This document shows positions 1 through 7,392 of a stretch of DNA of 15,748 bases, one piece after another. The notes under the pieces are model-generated. The model ran no database searches and was not told the origin of the DNA. It saw only the letters and a program-made list of their open reading frames with translations. The stretch spans positions 1 through 15,748 of the forward strand of contig CAZCXH010000115.1 in the NCBI GenBank assembly GCA_964502525.1, in the 5' to 3' direction. The stretch's first letter is position 1, and every line of letters begins with the position of its first letter. The translations under genes were made by a program, and so were the position numbers. The stretch is from DATLYB01 sp964502525. GTDB lineage: Bacteria; Bacteroidota; Bacteroidia; Chitinophagales; CAIOSU01.

Positions 1-191
1 ACTTCAAACGTAACCTTTGCATCCACGCGATACTCGGTGATTTTGCCGTTCTCCACTTTGGCGCTTAAATCCCGCAGCCAGATGGAGCGGATGTTCTTCA
101 CAGTTTGTGAGGCTTCGTTGACAGCCTGTTGCGCAGCATCTTCCCAACTTTTGGTTGACTTGCTCTGCACTTCGATGATTTTGTTGATCAT
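1..191 (-). CDS. Dodecin family protein, 3' end cut by window edge
   Basis: The first 63 codons read from 191 down to 1; the stop lies outside the window. The N-terminus starts MINKIIEVQSKSTKSWEDAA, followed by a QAVNEASQTVKNI segment and a VENGKITEYRVDAKVTFEV strand, the beta-alpha-beta-beta layout of dodecins. These are about 65-70 residue proteins that assemble into hollow dodecamers and, in flavin-binding members, store riboflavin-type ligands in the cytoplasm. By my alignment the flavin-stacking Trp of the archaeal protein (W36) is Ser36 here, with a Trp two residues later, and the flavin-contacting Gln55 is Arg55. The same kind of replacement occurs in the mycobacterial SecE2-like dodecin, so this copy may not bind flavin in the canonical way. 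It is transcribed divergently from the ELWxxDGT gene. The family call is firm; the ligand is unknown. Confidence 0.9.
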   Translation of the reverse strand, partial: MINKIIEVQSKSTKSWEDAAQQAVNEASQTVKNIRSIWLRDLSAKVENGKITEYRVDAKVTFE

Positions 192-342
192 GGTGTTTGG
201 ATTTAATAATTGGAAAAACCTCAAAGTAAATCTGCGAATGGCTGAAAAAGAATGATAAATGTCACGTAAGAGATGAAGTTGTACACATCTATTCTTCCTA
301 ACGCAATTCATTGAAATTTTCGGGCAACCGTGATTAATATCA

Positions 343-373
343 TTGAGTTTTGCCTCAGGGAGATATACCTTTA
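343..373 (+). promoter_or_regulatory. Candidate Bacteroidota sigma-A promoter for the ELWxxDGT gene
   Basis: A TTG at 343-345 is followed, 20 nt later, by TACCTTTA at 366-373, which matches the Bacteroidota -7 consensus TAnnTTTG at 7 of 8 positions (1 of the 6 fixed bases differs). The spacing suits this promoter class and leaves a leader of roughly 30 nt before the ATG at 411. It lies in the 219-nt gap between two divergent genes. It is a motif match only. Confidence 0.35.
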
Positions 374-410
374 TACATTATACGTTCATTAATGTAAAAT
401 CACATCCACC

Positions 411-2759
411 ATGAAGCGCGTAACTGTGTTTCTTTTGACACTTTCAATTTCATTGTCGTCATTCGCCCAGCCTCATTTGGTGAAAGACATCTGGGAGGGA
501 GAGACAGATTCTTACATGAGTGAGCTGACGTCCATGAACGGCTCAATTTATTTTACCGCTGATGATGGCGTGCATGGATTGGAATTGTGGAAATCCAACG
601 GCACCGGTGGCGGCACAACTCTGGTGAAGGATATCAATTTGGGGACTTCCCCTTCGGACCCGCAATTTCATGTGGCCATCAATGACGTACTGTATTTTTC
701 TGCCAACGATGGAATTCATGGATATGAGCTATGGAAAAGTGATGGCACGACAGTAGGTACGCTAATGGTTAATGACATCAATCCGGGTACGGGCGATTCC
801 GACTCCTGGGGATTTGCGGAGTTAAACGGCTTTGTCTATTTCAAAGCAGACGATGGCGTGCATGGTCCTGAACTATGGAAGACTGACGGCACCAGTGCAG
901 GCACCATGATGGTGAAAGACATCTGGCCCGGATTTTTGGGCGCAAGTCCTCATCGCCTCACAAAAGTCAATGGTTACCTGTTTTTCAGCGCCACGCATCC
1001 CGATTATGATTTTGAACTCTGGAAAACTGATGGCACCGAAACGGGAACGCAATTAGTGAAAGACATCTGGCCCGGATCGCCCGGCACGTCATTGCCCAAG
1101 GGGTTGACAGCGTTTAATGGCATGGTATTTTTCTTTGCGGAAAGCGGAATCGGTGGGGGGCGTAAACTCTGGAAAAGCGATGGCACGAATGCTGGCACAA
1201 CAGTCGTAAAATCCAACCTGGATGCCGCAGAGTTTGGATTTGAAATGCAGGAATATAATGGTTATCTCTATTTTACGTCTTCAGACGGTATTCACGGTTT
1301 AGAGGTATGGAAAAGCGATGGCAACGAGGCTAACACCGTGATGGTAAAAGACATCAACCCCGGCAGTGCGAACTCCTATCCGGGCTACTTCATTGAATTG
1401 AATGGTGAACTTTTTTTCACTGCAAGCAACCACTTGTATGATTTTGAATTATGGAAAACAGACGGAACCTGGGGAGGAACAAAATTGGTGAAAGACATCA
1501 ATCCGGGTGCGGTCGGGAGCCATACGTCCAAATTCATCAGGATGAATGGAGCGCTTTACTTTTCTGCTGATGACGGGCAGCATGGCTGGGAACCATGGGT
1601 GAGTGATGGCAGCGCATTGGGAACGAGAATGGTGACGGACATTCTTCCCGGTTCCCTGTCGTCCAATCCGCTTGACTTCATTGATGCTGATGGCAAAATT
1701 TTCTTTGCCGCAAGTGATGCCGCTCATGGCAGGGAACTTTGGGTTTTCGAGCCTTTGGCTGTTAATGGCTTTACGCTGGTAAATGCCGTGAGCGATCAGG
1801 ACCTTTTTGAGTTGCAGGATGGTGCGGTCATCAACCTCGCTACACTCCCCACGAATAAGCTGAATGTAAGAGCCGATGTTGAGTTGACTGCAGGCGGCAG
1901 TGTAACTTTTGAAAGAAACGGGGTTCATGTGCGTACCGAAAACACAGCCCCTTATGCGATGGCAGGCGATAACCCGTCAGGAAACTATTCTGTGTGGACA
2001 CCTGCCGTGGGGGACTATGAAATATGCGCCACGCCTCATTCCGGCTATGGGGGAACTGGCGTTTCAGGACCGACTGAATGCATCCGCTTCACCGTAGTGA
2101 ATATTCGCAATGGAATTACTCATTTCACACTCGTCAATGCTGAAACAGATGAGGATATACAAAACCTTGCGGAAGGTGATACGATTGACCTCTCCCTGAT
2201 TCCGACTTCAAAGCTGAATATTCGCGCCAACACATACCCGTCTGTTGTTGGCAGTGTTTCATTCGGTTTTGGCGGTGATGATTACACGCATGTGGAGAAT
2301 GTAGCGCCCTATGCCCTTTTTGGCGACAGGAACGGAAATTACCATTCCTGGAATTTTACACCATGTTATTGTTTCGTGTCAGCAACAGCTTATTCCAGAG
2401 CGAATCTTTCCGGTGACGATCTGGGCACGCTTGATTTAAGGTTTCACCTCATCAATTCATCTGCATCGAAGTGGTCTGAAGGTGAACCAGAATCGAAAGC
2501 CGGAGAGCTGCTGCTTTATCCAAATCCCAATCAAGGCGTTTTTGAAATCTCCTATCCGGCAAATACAATTACTGATTTAAGAATCGAAGTTTTTGATTTG
2601 TTCGGCAAAACCGTTTTCAGCGAAGCGCTGCTTTCCTTCACGGGCGTATATCAGCGCAAGTTTGATTTGAAAGAATACCCGCAAGGAATTTACTTTTTGA
2701 AAATAGATAATGGAAGTCAAACCAAAGTGAAGAAAGTCATCATCAGCGGCAGCAGGTAG
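411..2759 (+). CDS. Secreted ELWxxDGT-repeat protein with T9SS type A sorting domain
   Basis: A 782-residue exported protein. A signal peptide (residues 1-19, cleavage in SSFA|Q) is followed by eight repeats of about 45-50 residues between 40 and 415, each with the pattern [YF]F-x-A-x-DG-x-HG-x-ELWKxDGT-x-xGTxxVKDIxPG, and a ninth truncated copy ending ELWVF at about 445. This is the ELWxxDGT repeat family, probably propeller-like blades; the biochemical role is unknown. Two copies of a roughly 112-residue beta-rich module follow (about 452-564 and 568-682; hallmarks FTLVNA, LPTxKLN[VI]RA, GSVxF, ENxAPYA, GDxxGNY). The end (about 698-782) is a Por secretion tail with LYPNPNQGVFEI, a FDLFGK strand, GIYFLKI and a basic last strand, which directs export through T9SS and surface attachment or release. 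The same 112-residue module occurs twice in the giant protein at 10287-15455. Repeats 5 and 6 are degenerate (KLWKSDGT, EVWKSDGN). The substrate or partner cannot be told. Confidence 0.93.
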   Translation: MKRVTVFLLTLSISLSSFAQPHLVKDIWEGETDSYMSELTSMNGSIYFTADDGVHGLELWKSNGTGGGTTLVKDINLGTSPSDPQFHVAINDVLYFSANDGIHGYELWKSDGTTVGTLMVNDINPGTGDSDSWGFAELNGFVYFKADDGVHGPELWKTDGTSAGTMMVKDIWPGFLGASPHRLTKVNGYLFFSATHPDYDFELWKTDGTETGTQLVKDIWPGSPGTSLPKGLTAFNGMVFFFAESGIGGGRKLWKSDGTNAGTTVVKSNLDAAEFGFEMQEYNGYLYFTSSDGIHGLEVWKSDGNEANTVMVKDINPGSANSYPGYFIELNGELFFTASNHLYDFELWKTDGTWGGTKLVKDINPGAVGSHTSKFIRMNGALYFSADDGQHGWEPWVSDGSALGTRMVTDILPGSLSSNPLDFIDADGKIFFAASDAAHGRELWVFEPLAVNGFTLVNAVSDQDLFELQDGAVINLATLPTNKLNVRADVELTAGGSVTFERNGVHVRTENTAPYAMAGDNPSGNYSVWTPAVGDYEICATPHSGYGGTGVSGPTECIRFTVVNIRNGITHFTLVNAETDEDIQNLAEGDTIDLSLIPTSKLNIRANTYPSVVGSVSFGFGGDDYTHVENVAPYALFGDRNGNYHSWNFTPCYCFVSATAYSRANLSGDDLGTLDLRFHLINSSASKWSEGEPESKAGELLLYPNPNQGVFEISYPANTITDLRIEVFDLFGKTVFSEALLSFTGVYQRKFDLKEYPQGIYFLKIDNGSQTKVKKVIISGSR

Positions 2760-2784
2760 TTCCTCTCAATTAATCTTTAATCTT

Positions 2785-2800
2785 CATGACGAAAGTCATG
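2785..2800 (+). terminator. Short GAAA-tetraloop hairpin, possible weak terminator
   Basis: CATGAC-GAAA-GTCATG is a perfect 6-bp stem closed by a GNRA-type loop, 25 nt past the stop of the ELWxxDGT gene and followed by a pyrimidine-rich stretch (CTCTTTCAGCTTTCTGCTTT) rather than a clean T-run. It could end transcription or stabilise the mRNA 3' end. The lack of a uniform T tract keeps confidence low. Confidence 0.35.
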
Positions 2801-2850
2801 CTCTTTCAGCTTTCTGCTTTCTAACATTACTTAACTGAGTACTCCCCTTA

Positions 2851-3495
2851 ATGACGCAGCAAACTGCGACTGAAGTTCAGATGAAAAACTCACAACCTAA
2901 AGTTAATGGCACGTTGAAAACCATCTATAAAAGACGGGCAGTAAGAAAATACAAAGACAAACCTGTTGAAAGGAATCTAATCGAACAGGTGATTGATGCC
3001 GGGCGAATGGCTCCTTCGGCCATCAATATGCAACCGTGGAAGTTTTACGTATTGACAGACAAGGCGCTGATAAAATCATTTTCAAAAGAAATCGGGTCGG
3101 CTGCTGCCAAAGGAATGATAAAGTCAGGCGTGAAAAACATCGTAAAGACCGCCATCAGCGGTTTTCGCCTTGCGCACGGCTTGGATTTTCTGAAAGAGAA
3201 AGACGCGGTATTTCATGGCGCTCCGGTGGTTATTTTTATCACGGCACCCAAAGACAATGAATGGGCTTCATTGGACATCGGCATGTGTTCGCAGAACATG
3301 ATGCTCGCAGCCAAATCACTCGGCTTAGATACTTGTCCGATTGGCATGGCAAAATATGTCGAAGGGACTGAAAGCTATTCAAAGCTGAAAATCCCAAAGT
3401 CAGAACAGGTGCATCTTGCCATTGTGCTTGGCTATGGCAATGAAACTCCTCCGGTGCACGAGCGGAAAAGGGACAACGTGTTCTTCGTTGAATGA
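2851..3495 (+). CDS. Nitroreductase family FMN-dependent oxidoreductase
   Basis: A 214-residue cytoplasmic protein of the nitroreductase fold, expected to bind FMN and use NAD(P)H to reduce nitro compounds, quinones or similar substrates; the true substrate is not visible. The family signatures are present: YKRRAVRKYKDKPV near residue 26 (the Arg-rich FMN phosphate contact), AGRMAPSAINMQPWKFYVL near 50-68, DIGMCSQNMMLAAKSLGLDT in the middle, and a C-terminal LGYGNETPPVHERK. The insert between about 75 and 115 is Lys- and Ala-rich. A second in-frame ATG at 2881 would give 204 residues and also keeps every conserved motif; neither start has a clear ribosome site, so 2851 is only the longer choice. 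Its TGA overlaps an ATG at 3492 (ATGA), and the HPF gene follows in the same direction, so the two are probably one transcript. Confidence 0.9.
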   Translation: MTQQTATEVQMKNSQPKVNGTLKTIYKRRAVRKYKDKPVERNLIEQVIDAGRMAPSAINMQPWKFYVLTDKALIKSFSKEIGSAAAKGMIKSGVKNIVKTAISGFRLAHGLDFLKEKDAVFHGAPVVIFITAPKDNEWASLDIGMCSQNMMLAAKSLGLDTCPIGMAKYVEGTESYSKLKIPKSEQVHLAIVLGYGNETPPVHERKRDNVFFVE

Positions 3496-3569
3496 AATTA
3501 TTTGACGCAAAAACTTTTTTATTCAGATACAAATTCAATCCATCCACTTTGATGCAGACGAAGCGCTGA
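3492..3569 (+). other. Short overlapping reading frame with -1 slippery heptamer before HPF
   Basis: An ATG at 3492 overlaps the nitroreductase stop as ATGA and opens a 25-codon frame (MKLFDAKTFLFRYKF...) ending at TGA 3567-3569. Within it, in phase, lies T-TTT-TTA at 3515-3521, a textbook X-XXY-YYZ slippery heptamer. A -1 slip there makes the next codon ATT at 3521, exactly the HPF frame, and would yield a 124-residue fusion with a 10-residue leader. I see no strong stimulatory hairpin just downstream and no Shine-Dalgarno-like stimulator upstream, so this is a possibility, not a demonstrated frameshift. The alternative is that the short frame is meaningless and HPF starts at AUU. Confidence 0.3.
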
Positions 3570-3865
3570 TTAAAGAGGTTACTGAAAAGTTATCCAGGCT
3601 CGAAAAACTCTATGACCGCATGGAGAAATGCAGTGAGATATTGAAGAAAGAGAAAAGTGATATTCAGAAAAGTTGCGAAGTGGAAGTACGGCTTGCCGTA
3701 CCAAAAGATGACCTGTTCGCCTCCGAACGCGCAGAGAGTTTCGAGCGCGCAACGGAGATGGTGATGGATGATTTGAAAAAGCTGCTGCAGAAGCGAAAGG
3801 ATAAGATGAAACAACCACGCCAGTTCAGAAATTCTATCAGGGAGGAGTTAATTTATGTAAATTAA
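3521..3865 (+). CDS. hpf: Ribosome hibernation-promoting factor (HPF/YfiA family), non-canonical start
   Basis: Read from ATT at 3521 this gives 114 residues: (M)QIQIQSIHFDADEALIKEV, then LSRLEKLYDRMEKC, a VEVRLAVPKDDLFASE strand and SFERATEMVMDDLKKLLQKR helix. That is the beta-alpha-beta-beta-beta-alpha plan of short HPF/YfiA proteins, which bind the 30S subunit between head and body, block the mRNA/tRNA channel and promote inactive ribosomes in stationary phase. Family members in Bacteroidota begin M-x-I-Q-I-Q-S-[IV]-H-F, so the expected Met falls exactly on the ATT. There is no ATG, GTG or TTG in frame between the stop at 3503 and the ATG at 3620, and starting at 3620 would remove the first strand and most of the first helix. 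Options are AUU initiation (as in infC), a -1 frameshift from 3492, or a point difference or sequence error. The gene ends 12 nt from the convergent LolA-like gene. Confidence 0.85.
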   Translation: MQIQIQSIHFDADEALIKEVTEKLSRLEKLYDRMEKCSEILKKEKSDIQKSCEVEVRLAVPKDDLFASERAESFERATEMVMDDLKKLLQKRKDKMKQPRQFRNSIREELIYVN

Positions 3866-3877
3866 TTTCTCAATACG

Positions 3878-4627
3878 TTATTTTATGCGCTTCATATTCT
3901 GCTCCGAGAAAAAGGCATCATCCATCGGTTCATCGAATTTTAAGGAGAGGTACTCAACGATGGTTTTGTGCCCCTCTTTATCCTCCGGAGTCATTTCGAG
4001 TTTTGCAGGGAGAAGGCGGCCGTCTATGTCTTTGATGTCCGAGCCAATCATTGTACTTACCAGTTCTCCGTCTTCATCATAGAACTCAACGCGCATCTGC
4101 AGGAAATCTTTTTTGCTTATCCATGAGTAAATTTTTCCCCAAACCACAGGGGCGTCAGGTTTTGGTATTAAGATTAATTTGTAACATTCCCGGTCGCCAA
4201 TCACGGAATCTTTTCCGAAAGTGTGCGTGTAGTCATTTACGGAAGACGACTCTTTCACAAGGTCGTCATTGGTGAAGTCAGAGCCCATCCATGATTGCAG
4301 CATCATCGAGGGAGGCAGCTTGATGATGCGGTCAATGGACGGCTGCCAGTTCCAGAGTTCTTTATCGCGTTTCAGGTAAACAATGCCCTGGTCGCGGGCA
4401 GGCGCAGTGATGAGTATAAGCGCAAGGTCTTCACCTTTCGCCCACGACTTCATTGTCATTTCCCGCTGCCACGTTGGGCGAACGATGGTCATCTTGATTT
4501 CAGCGCGGTTGGAGTTGCCGCGCACCTTGTCCTCCGCTTTTCGAATCACATCTGTGGCGGTGAGGTTTTGAGATGAACAGGGCAGGGCAGGGGCAAGAAG
4601 AAAAAAAAGAAGGTAAAATCGCTTCAT
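3878..4627 (-). CDS. LolA-like outer membrane lipoprotein-sorting protein
   Basis: A 249-residue periplasmic protein. Residues 1-20 form a signal peptide (MKRFYLLFFLLAPALPCSSQ); the Cys at 17 is not in a proper lipobox. The body matches the LolA-like family annotated as outer membrane lipoprotein-sorting protein: MTIVRPTWQREMTMKSWAKG, ITAPARDQGIVYLKR, ELWNWQPSIDRIIKLPPSMM, QSWMGSDFTNDDLVKESS, then WGKIYSWISKKDFLQM, EFYDEDGELV, and a closing FFSEQNMKRI. The fold is a half-barrel that can carry lipid or lipoprotein acyl chains across the periplasm. In many genomes such genes sit next to MMPL/RND or FtsX-like transporters; none is beside it here, so its partner must be elsewhere. It converges on hpf with a 12-nt gap and no room for a hairpin terminator. 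The family is certain, the cargo unknown. Confidence 0.9.
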   Translation of the reverse strand: MKRFYLLFFLLAPALPCSSQNLTATDVIRKAEDKVRGNSNRAEIKMTIVRPTWQREMTMKSWAKGEDLALILITAPARDQGIVYLKRDKELWNWQPSIDRIIKLPPSMMLQSWMGSDFTNDDLVKESSSVNDYTHTFGKDSVIGDRECYKLILIPKPDAPVVWGKIYSWISKKDFLQMRVEFYDEDGELVSTMIGSDIKDIDGRLLPAKLEMTPEDKEGHKTIVEYLSLKFDEPMDDAFFSEQNMKRIK

Positions 4628-4887
4628 CTTGATGACGAAATTAACCTACGGGAGTTTATCTGCGCGGTGGATAAATCCCGGGTGAAGGACCAATATAAAG
4701 ACCTCTGCCACAGCGGTCTTTGAATGGGTCGTACTCGCGAAAACCCTTTGAAGAAGTAGTCCGATAATAGCAAGTAACAAATGCCATCCCTGGCAGCATC
4801 GTCAACCAGTCTGTTTTGACCAGCTATTTTTCAGAACCTTATTACCTCCTTCATAACAACAGGGCAGTTCGTTACTTTTTTCACAGG

Positions 4888-4984
4888 TCAGGGCTAAAGC
4901 CCTTGCAAAGGCTCTGTTCTGTTCTAACCCTGCCTTTAAAGGCGGGGTTAATGGATAGCCCGTCACTAAAGGGCTTAGCCCTGA
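4888..4984. repeat. Nested palindromic intergenic repeat (REP/MITE-like)
   Basis: The outer arms TCAGGGCTAAAGCCCTT (4888-4904) and AAGGGCTTAGCCCTGA (4969-4984) are reverse complements apart from one extra A. Inside lies a near-perfect 26-bp palindrome at 4925-4950 (TAACCCTGCCTTTAAAGGCGGGGTTA), broken only by one T-G pair. The whole would fold into a two-tier stem-loop. Repeats of the GGGCTAAAGCCC kind are familiar in Bacteroidota intergenic regions, where they look like dispersed non-autonomous elements. No transposase is present here. Confidence 0.6.
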
Positions 4985-5161
4985 TGTAAAAACTACCAAA
5001 CTATTGTTAATAACAGACTCATCTTATACAGCCGATACCTTATTTCTTTATAAGATAAAAAGGTTGTGGTTTTCCTATAGTCATATTACTAAGAATAGAC
5101 AATTCGATGCAGCCTGTTGACATTCGTAATCAGCTTTCCTGAAACTGCTATGGACAAGCAG

Positions 5162-5169
5162 TATCTTTG
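5162..5169 (+). promoter_or_regulatory. Candidate -7 element for rseP
   Basis: TATCTTTG matches the Bacteroidota TAnnTTTG -7 consensus perfectly and lies 31 nt before the rseP ATG at 5201, leaving a leader of about 25 nt. The -33 region is poor (TTTC at 5135-5138, spacing 23), so this is a motif-level call. Confidence 0.4.
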
Positions 5170-5200
5170 GAAACCTTTAAGGGAATATTAAATATTACAG

Positions 5201-6520
5201 ATGGAAGGACTTATTATGGCTGCCCAGTTGCTGCTGGGGTTGGGACTGTTGGTGTTTATTCATGAGTTAGGTCACTATCTGGCAGCGCGCGCCTTTGGAA
5301 TCAGGGTGGAGAAATTTTACATCTTCTTTGATTTTGGCGGATGGAAGCTTTTCAGCAAAAAAATCAACGGTACGGAATACGGTATCGGCTGGTTTCCGCT
5401 GGGCGGCTACGTGAAGATTGCCGGAATGATTGATGAGTCAATGGACAAGTCATACCAGGATAAGCCTGCCGAGCATTGGGAGTTCAGGAGCAAGCCAGCC
5501 TGGCAGCGCTTCATCGTGATGATAGGCGGCATCACCATGAACCTGATCCTGGGCGTGTTCATTTTCGCGTTTGTGCTGCTTTATTACAGGCAGCAATATC
5601 TGCCGGCTAAAAACATCACTGACGGCATCTATGCCTATGAACTTGCCCGCAAGATGGGTTTGCAAACGGGCGACAAAATCCTTGCCATCAACGGGAAGGC
5701 TCCGCAAAGAGCGATTGACCTCACCTCTCTGAAAGTTTTTTTCGGGGCGGAAATAAAAGTGGAAAGAAACGGGAGTGAGCGCATCATTGACCTTCCCGAT
5801 GACCTGTTCCTGCATTTCAAAAATCAAAAAGACTACTTCATCGGCACCGACAATTTTCAATTCTATGTTGACAGCGTCACCAGCGAGGCAGCGAAGAACG
5901 CTGGGCTTGCAAAGGGCGACCGGATTATTGCCGGCAACGGTGAGCCGGTCAAAGTGTTTGGCGATCTTCGTGAACTGCAGATTAAAAATGCCGGAAAAAC
6001 TGTTCATCTCAGTGTGATGAAAAAAGGCGGAGAAACGGATTCCATCAGTGTTCAGGTGACGGCAGACGGAAGAATCGGGTTTGCGGGAGGATATGTGAAC
6101 GAACCATACCAGCCTGCCAGTTACACGCTTGCCAATGCTTTTTATTTCGGAGCAAAAGACGGCTTTGAAGCTATATGGTTTAATGCAGTTGGCTTATTGA
6201 AGGTAGCAAGCGGAAAGCTGAAAGCGTCTGATTCCGTGCAAAGTCCCATTGGCATTGCAAGGATTTATGGCGGCAACTGGGAGTGGAGCCGGTTTTGGAA
6301 TCTCACGGGACTGTTATCGTTCATACTCGCGTTCATGAATCTCTTGCCGATACCCGCTTTAGATGGGGGGCATGTGATGTTCATCCTTTTCGAAGTTGTT
6401 CGCGGAAAACCGGTGAGCGACAAGTTTTTGGAGCGTGCGCAGGTGGTCGGGATGGTACTGGTGCTCGCGCTGATGACGTTTGCTTTCGGCAATGACCTTT
6501 ACAAAATCTTTTTCCAATGA
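5201..6520 (+). CDS. rseP: RIP metalloprotease RseP (site-2 protease)
   Basis: A 439-residue inner-membrane zinc protease that cuts membrane-anchored anti-sigma factors and leftover signal peptides within the bilayer. The zinc motif HELGH lies at residues 21-25 in the first membrane helix, and the third zinc ligand is D388 in NLLPIPALDGGH (380-391). A conserved RSKPAWQRFIVMIGG (96-110) leads into the second helix with MNLILG. Two periplasmic PDZ domains follow, about 137-200 (MGLQTGDKILAING) and 220-295 (AGLAKGDRIIAGNG). The last helices are near 366-388 and 413-431. Length and motifs match Bacteroidota RseP. An in-frame ATG at codon 6 (5216) is possible, but the 5201 start fits better. In many relatives dxr lies just upstream; here the upstream region is a long noncoding stretch. 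Its TGA overlaps the next gene by 4 nt. Confidence 0.96.
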   Translation: MEGLIMAAQLLLGLGLLVFIHELGHYLAARAFGIRVEKFYIFFDFGGWKLFSKKINGTEYGIGWFPLGGYVKIAGMIDESMDKSYQDKPAEHWEFRSKPAWQRFIVMIGGITMNLILGVFIFAFVLLYYRQQYLPAKNITDGIYAYELARKMGLQTGDKILAINGKAPQRAIDLTSLKVFFGAEIKVERNGSERIIDLPDDLFLHFKNQKDYFIGTDNFQFYVDSVTSEAAKNAGLAKGDRIIAGNGEPVKVFGDLRELQIKNAGKTVHLSVMKKGGETDSISVQVTADGRIGFAGGYVNEPYQPASYTLANAFYFGAKDGFEAIWFNAVGLLKVASGKLKASDSVQSPIGIARIYGGNWEWSRFWNLTGLLSFILAFMNLLPIPALDGGHVMFILFEVVRGKPVSDKFLERAQVVGMVLVLALMTFAFGNDLYKIFFQ

Positions 6521-7389
6521 CTAAAATAAAAATTTCATCCGCTGCGGTTCTGCTGGGCGCTTTCATGTTGTTGCAAACAATATCGCCCGTTTGCGCTCAG
6601 GACAAGCCGAACGCTGTGATGATCATCCCTTTTGATCCTAATATGTATTTCTCGGATGCCGATGACCAGTTGGCGAAATACAATGGCAAAAGCATCAAGG
6701 AGGTGCGCACGCTTTTCAGGTATGGCATCAACATTAATGTGAATGCAAAAATCCTCAGCCTTTACCAAACCCGACCTTTGCTTACGGACACGGCAAAAAG
6801 GGCGGTGGAGGACCTGTACGCCATCTATAAAGGCATCAGCTATTTCAAAGATAAGAGCATGCCCCTTTCTGAAGCGGAGGAAAAGGCTTATGCCACCGAA
6901 GAAAAAAAGAAAATATCCGTTGCAGGCAAAAGTCTGGAATCTGAGGGACAAATGGCATCCTCGCTGAAACAGCCGGTTGTGCGCCATGAATATATGAATG
7001 TGAAAATACATGACAAGCGGATGCTGTTGTACCTGAAAGAAAAATATGGCACGGATGTTTTTGTTTTCCTCAACCAGTTTGACCTTGTTACGAACTTCGA
7101 GCATTGCCTTGACCGCGCCACCAACACGTTTGAGCGCGACATCAAGGTGCATTTTTCCATTCTGGACTACACGGGGAAGCAGTTGGCCGGTGATGTGGCT
7201 ATCGTCCATTTCCCCTCCAACTCCAATGACATTACGGAAATCATGCGCGACAACTTCCCTGTGATTGCCGACTATATTGCGGGAAAAGTTCAGCGCGACA
7301 TGAGCCCCGTTAAGGAAATTCCGCAAAAGGCGAAGGCTGAGCCGCAGCCCGAACAGGAAGAGTACATGGAGTTTGAGAAAAGCGAGTAG
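6517..7389 (+). CDS. Unrecognised periplasmic protein coupled to rseP
   Basis: A 290-residue protein that I do not recognise. It has a clear signal peptide (TKIKISSAAVLLGAFMLLQT, probable cleavage SPVCA|Q near 27) and no later membrane helix, so it should be periplasmic or released. The mature part opens with NAVMIIPFDPNMYFSDADDQ, contains an alpha-helical, Lys/Glu-rich middle (about 85-150) and a mixed region with LKEKYGTDVFVFLNQFDLV and VHFSILDYTGKQLAGDVAIV, which reads like an alternating beta/alpha unit. The last 25 residues are Pro/Glu-rich and probably disordered. The single Cys after the signal sequence lies in EHCLDR. The ATG overlaps the rseP stop (ATGA), which implies translational coupling and perhaps a role in the same envelope process, but that is only inference. 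It ends 3 nt from the convergent gene at 7393. Confidence 0.85.
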   Translation: MTKIKISSAAVLLGAFMLLQTISPVCAQDKPNAVMIIPFDPNMYFSDADDQLAKYNGKSIKEVRTLFRYGININVNAKILSLYQTRPLLTDTAKRAVEDLYAIYKGISYFKDKSMPLSEAEEKAYATEEKKKISVAGKSLESEGQMASSLKQPVVRHEYMNVKIHDKRMLLYLKEKYGTDVFVFLNQFDLVTNFEHCLDRATNTFERDIKVHFSILDYTGKQLAGDVAIVHFPSNSNDITEIMRDNFPVIADYIAGKVQRDMSPVKEIPQKAKAEPQPEQEEYMEFEKSE

Positions 7390-7392
7390 CCT

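Larger units (their letters stand above)
4628..5200. other. 573-nt intergenic region between divergent LolA-like gene and rseP
   Basis: No convincing coding frame was seen. A 65-codon frame on the minus strand (4802-4999) merely reads through the palindromic repeat at 4888-4984. Positions 4628-4800 hold only small imperfect hairpins (for example TGCCATCCCTGGCA near 4783). The part from 5030 to 5200 is AT-rich and carries the likely rseP promoter. No tRNA fold was recognised. Confidence 0.6.

Noticed and set aside
37..255. 72-codon plus-strand frame at the left edge
   Set aside because: It lies opposite the dodecin gene, whose conserved sequence is unmistakable.
3620..3865. HPF gene starting at the first ATG (81 residues)
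   Set aside because: The upstream in-frame codons encode the conserved family N-terminus IQIQSIHFDAD, so an 81-residue protein would lack an essential part of the fold.
4640..4800. Possible structured RNA or tRNA in the noncoding stretch
   Set aside because: Only short imperfect hairpins were found; no cloverleaf, TPsiC-like arm or riboswitch core could be identified.
4802..4999. 65-codon reading frame on the minus strand in the intergenic region
   Set aside because: It is a translation through the palindromic repeat at 4888-4984 and has no protein-like features, so it is not called as a gene.
6535..7326. 263-codon open frame on the minus strand
   Set aside because: It is antisense to the periplasmic protein that overlaps rseP; the plus-strand frame has a signal peptide and an ATGA coupling, and the antisense product shows no recognisable features.
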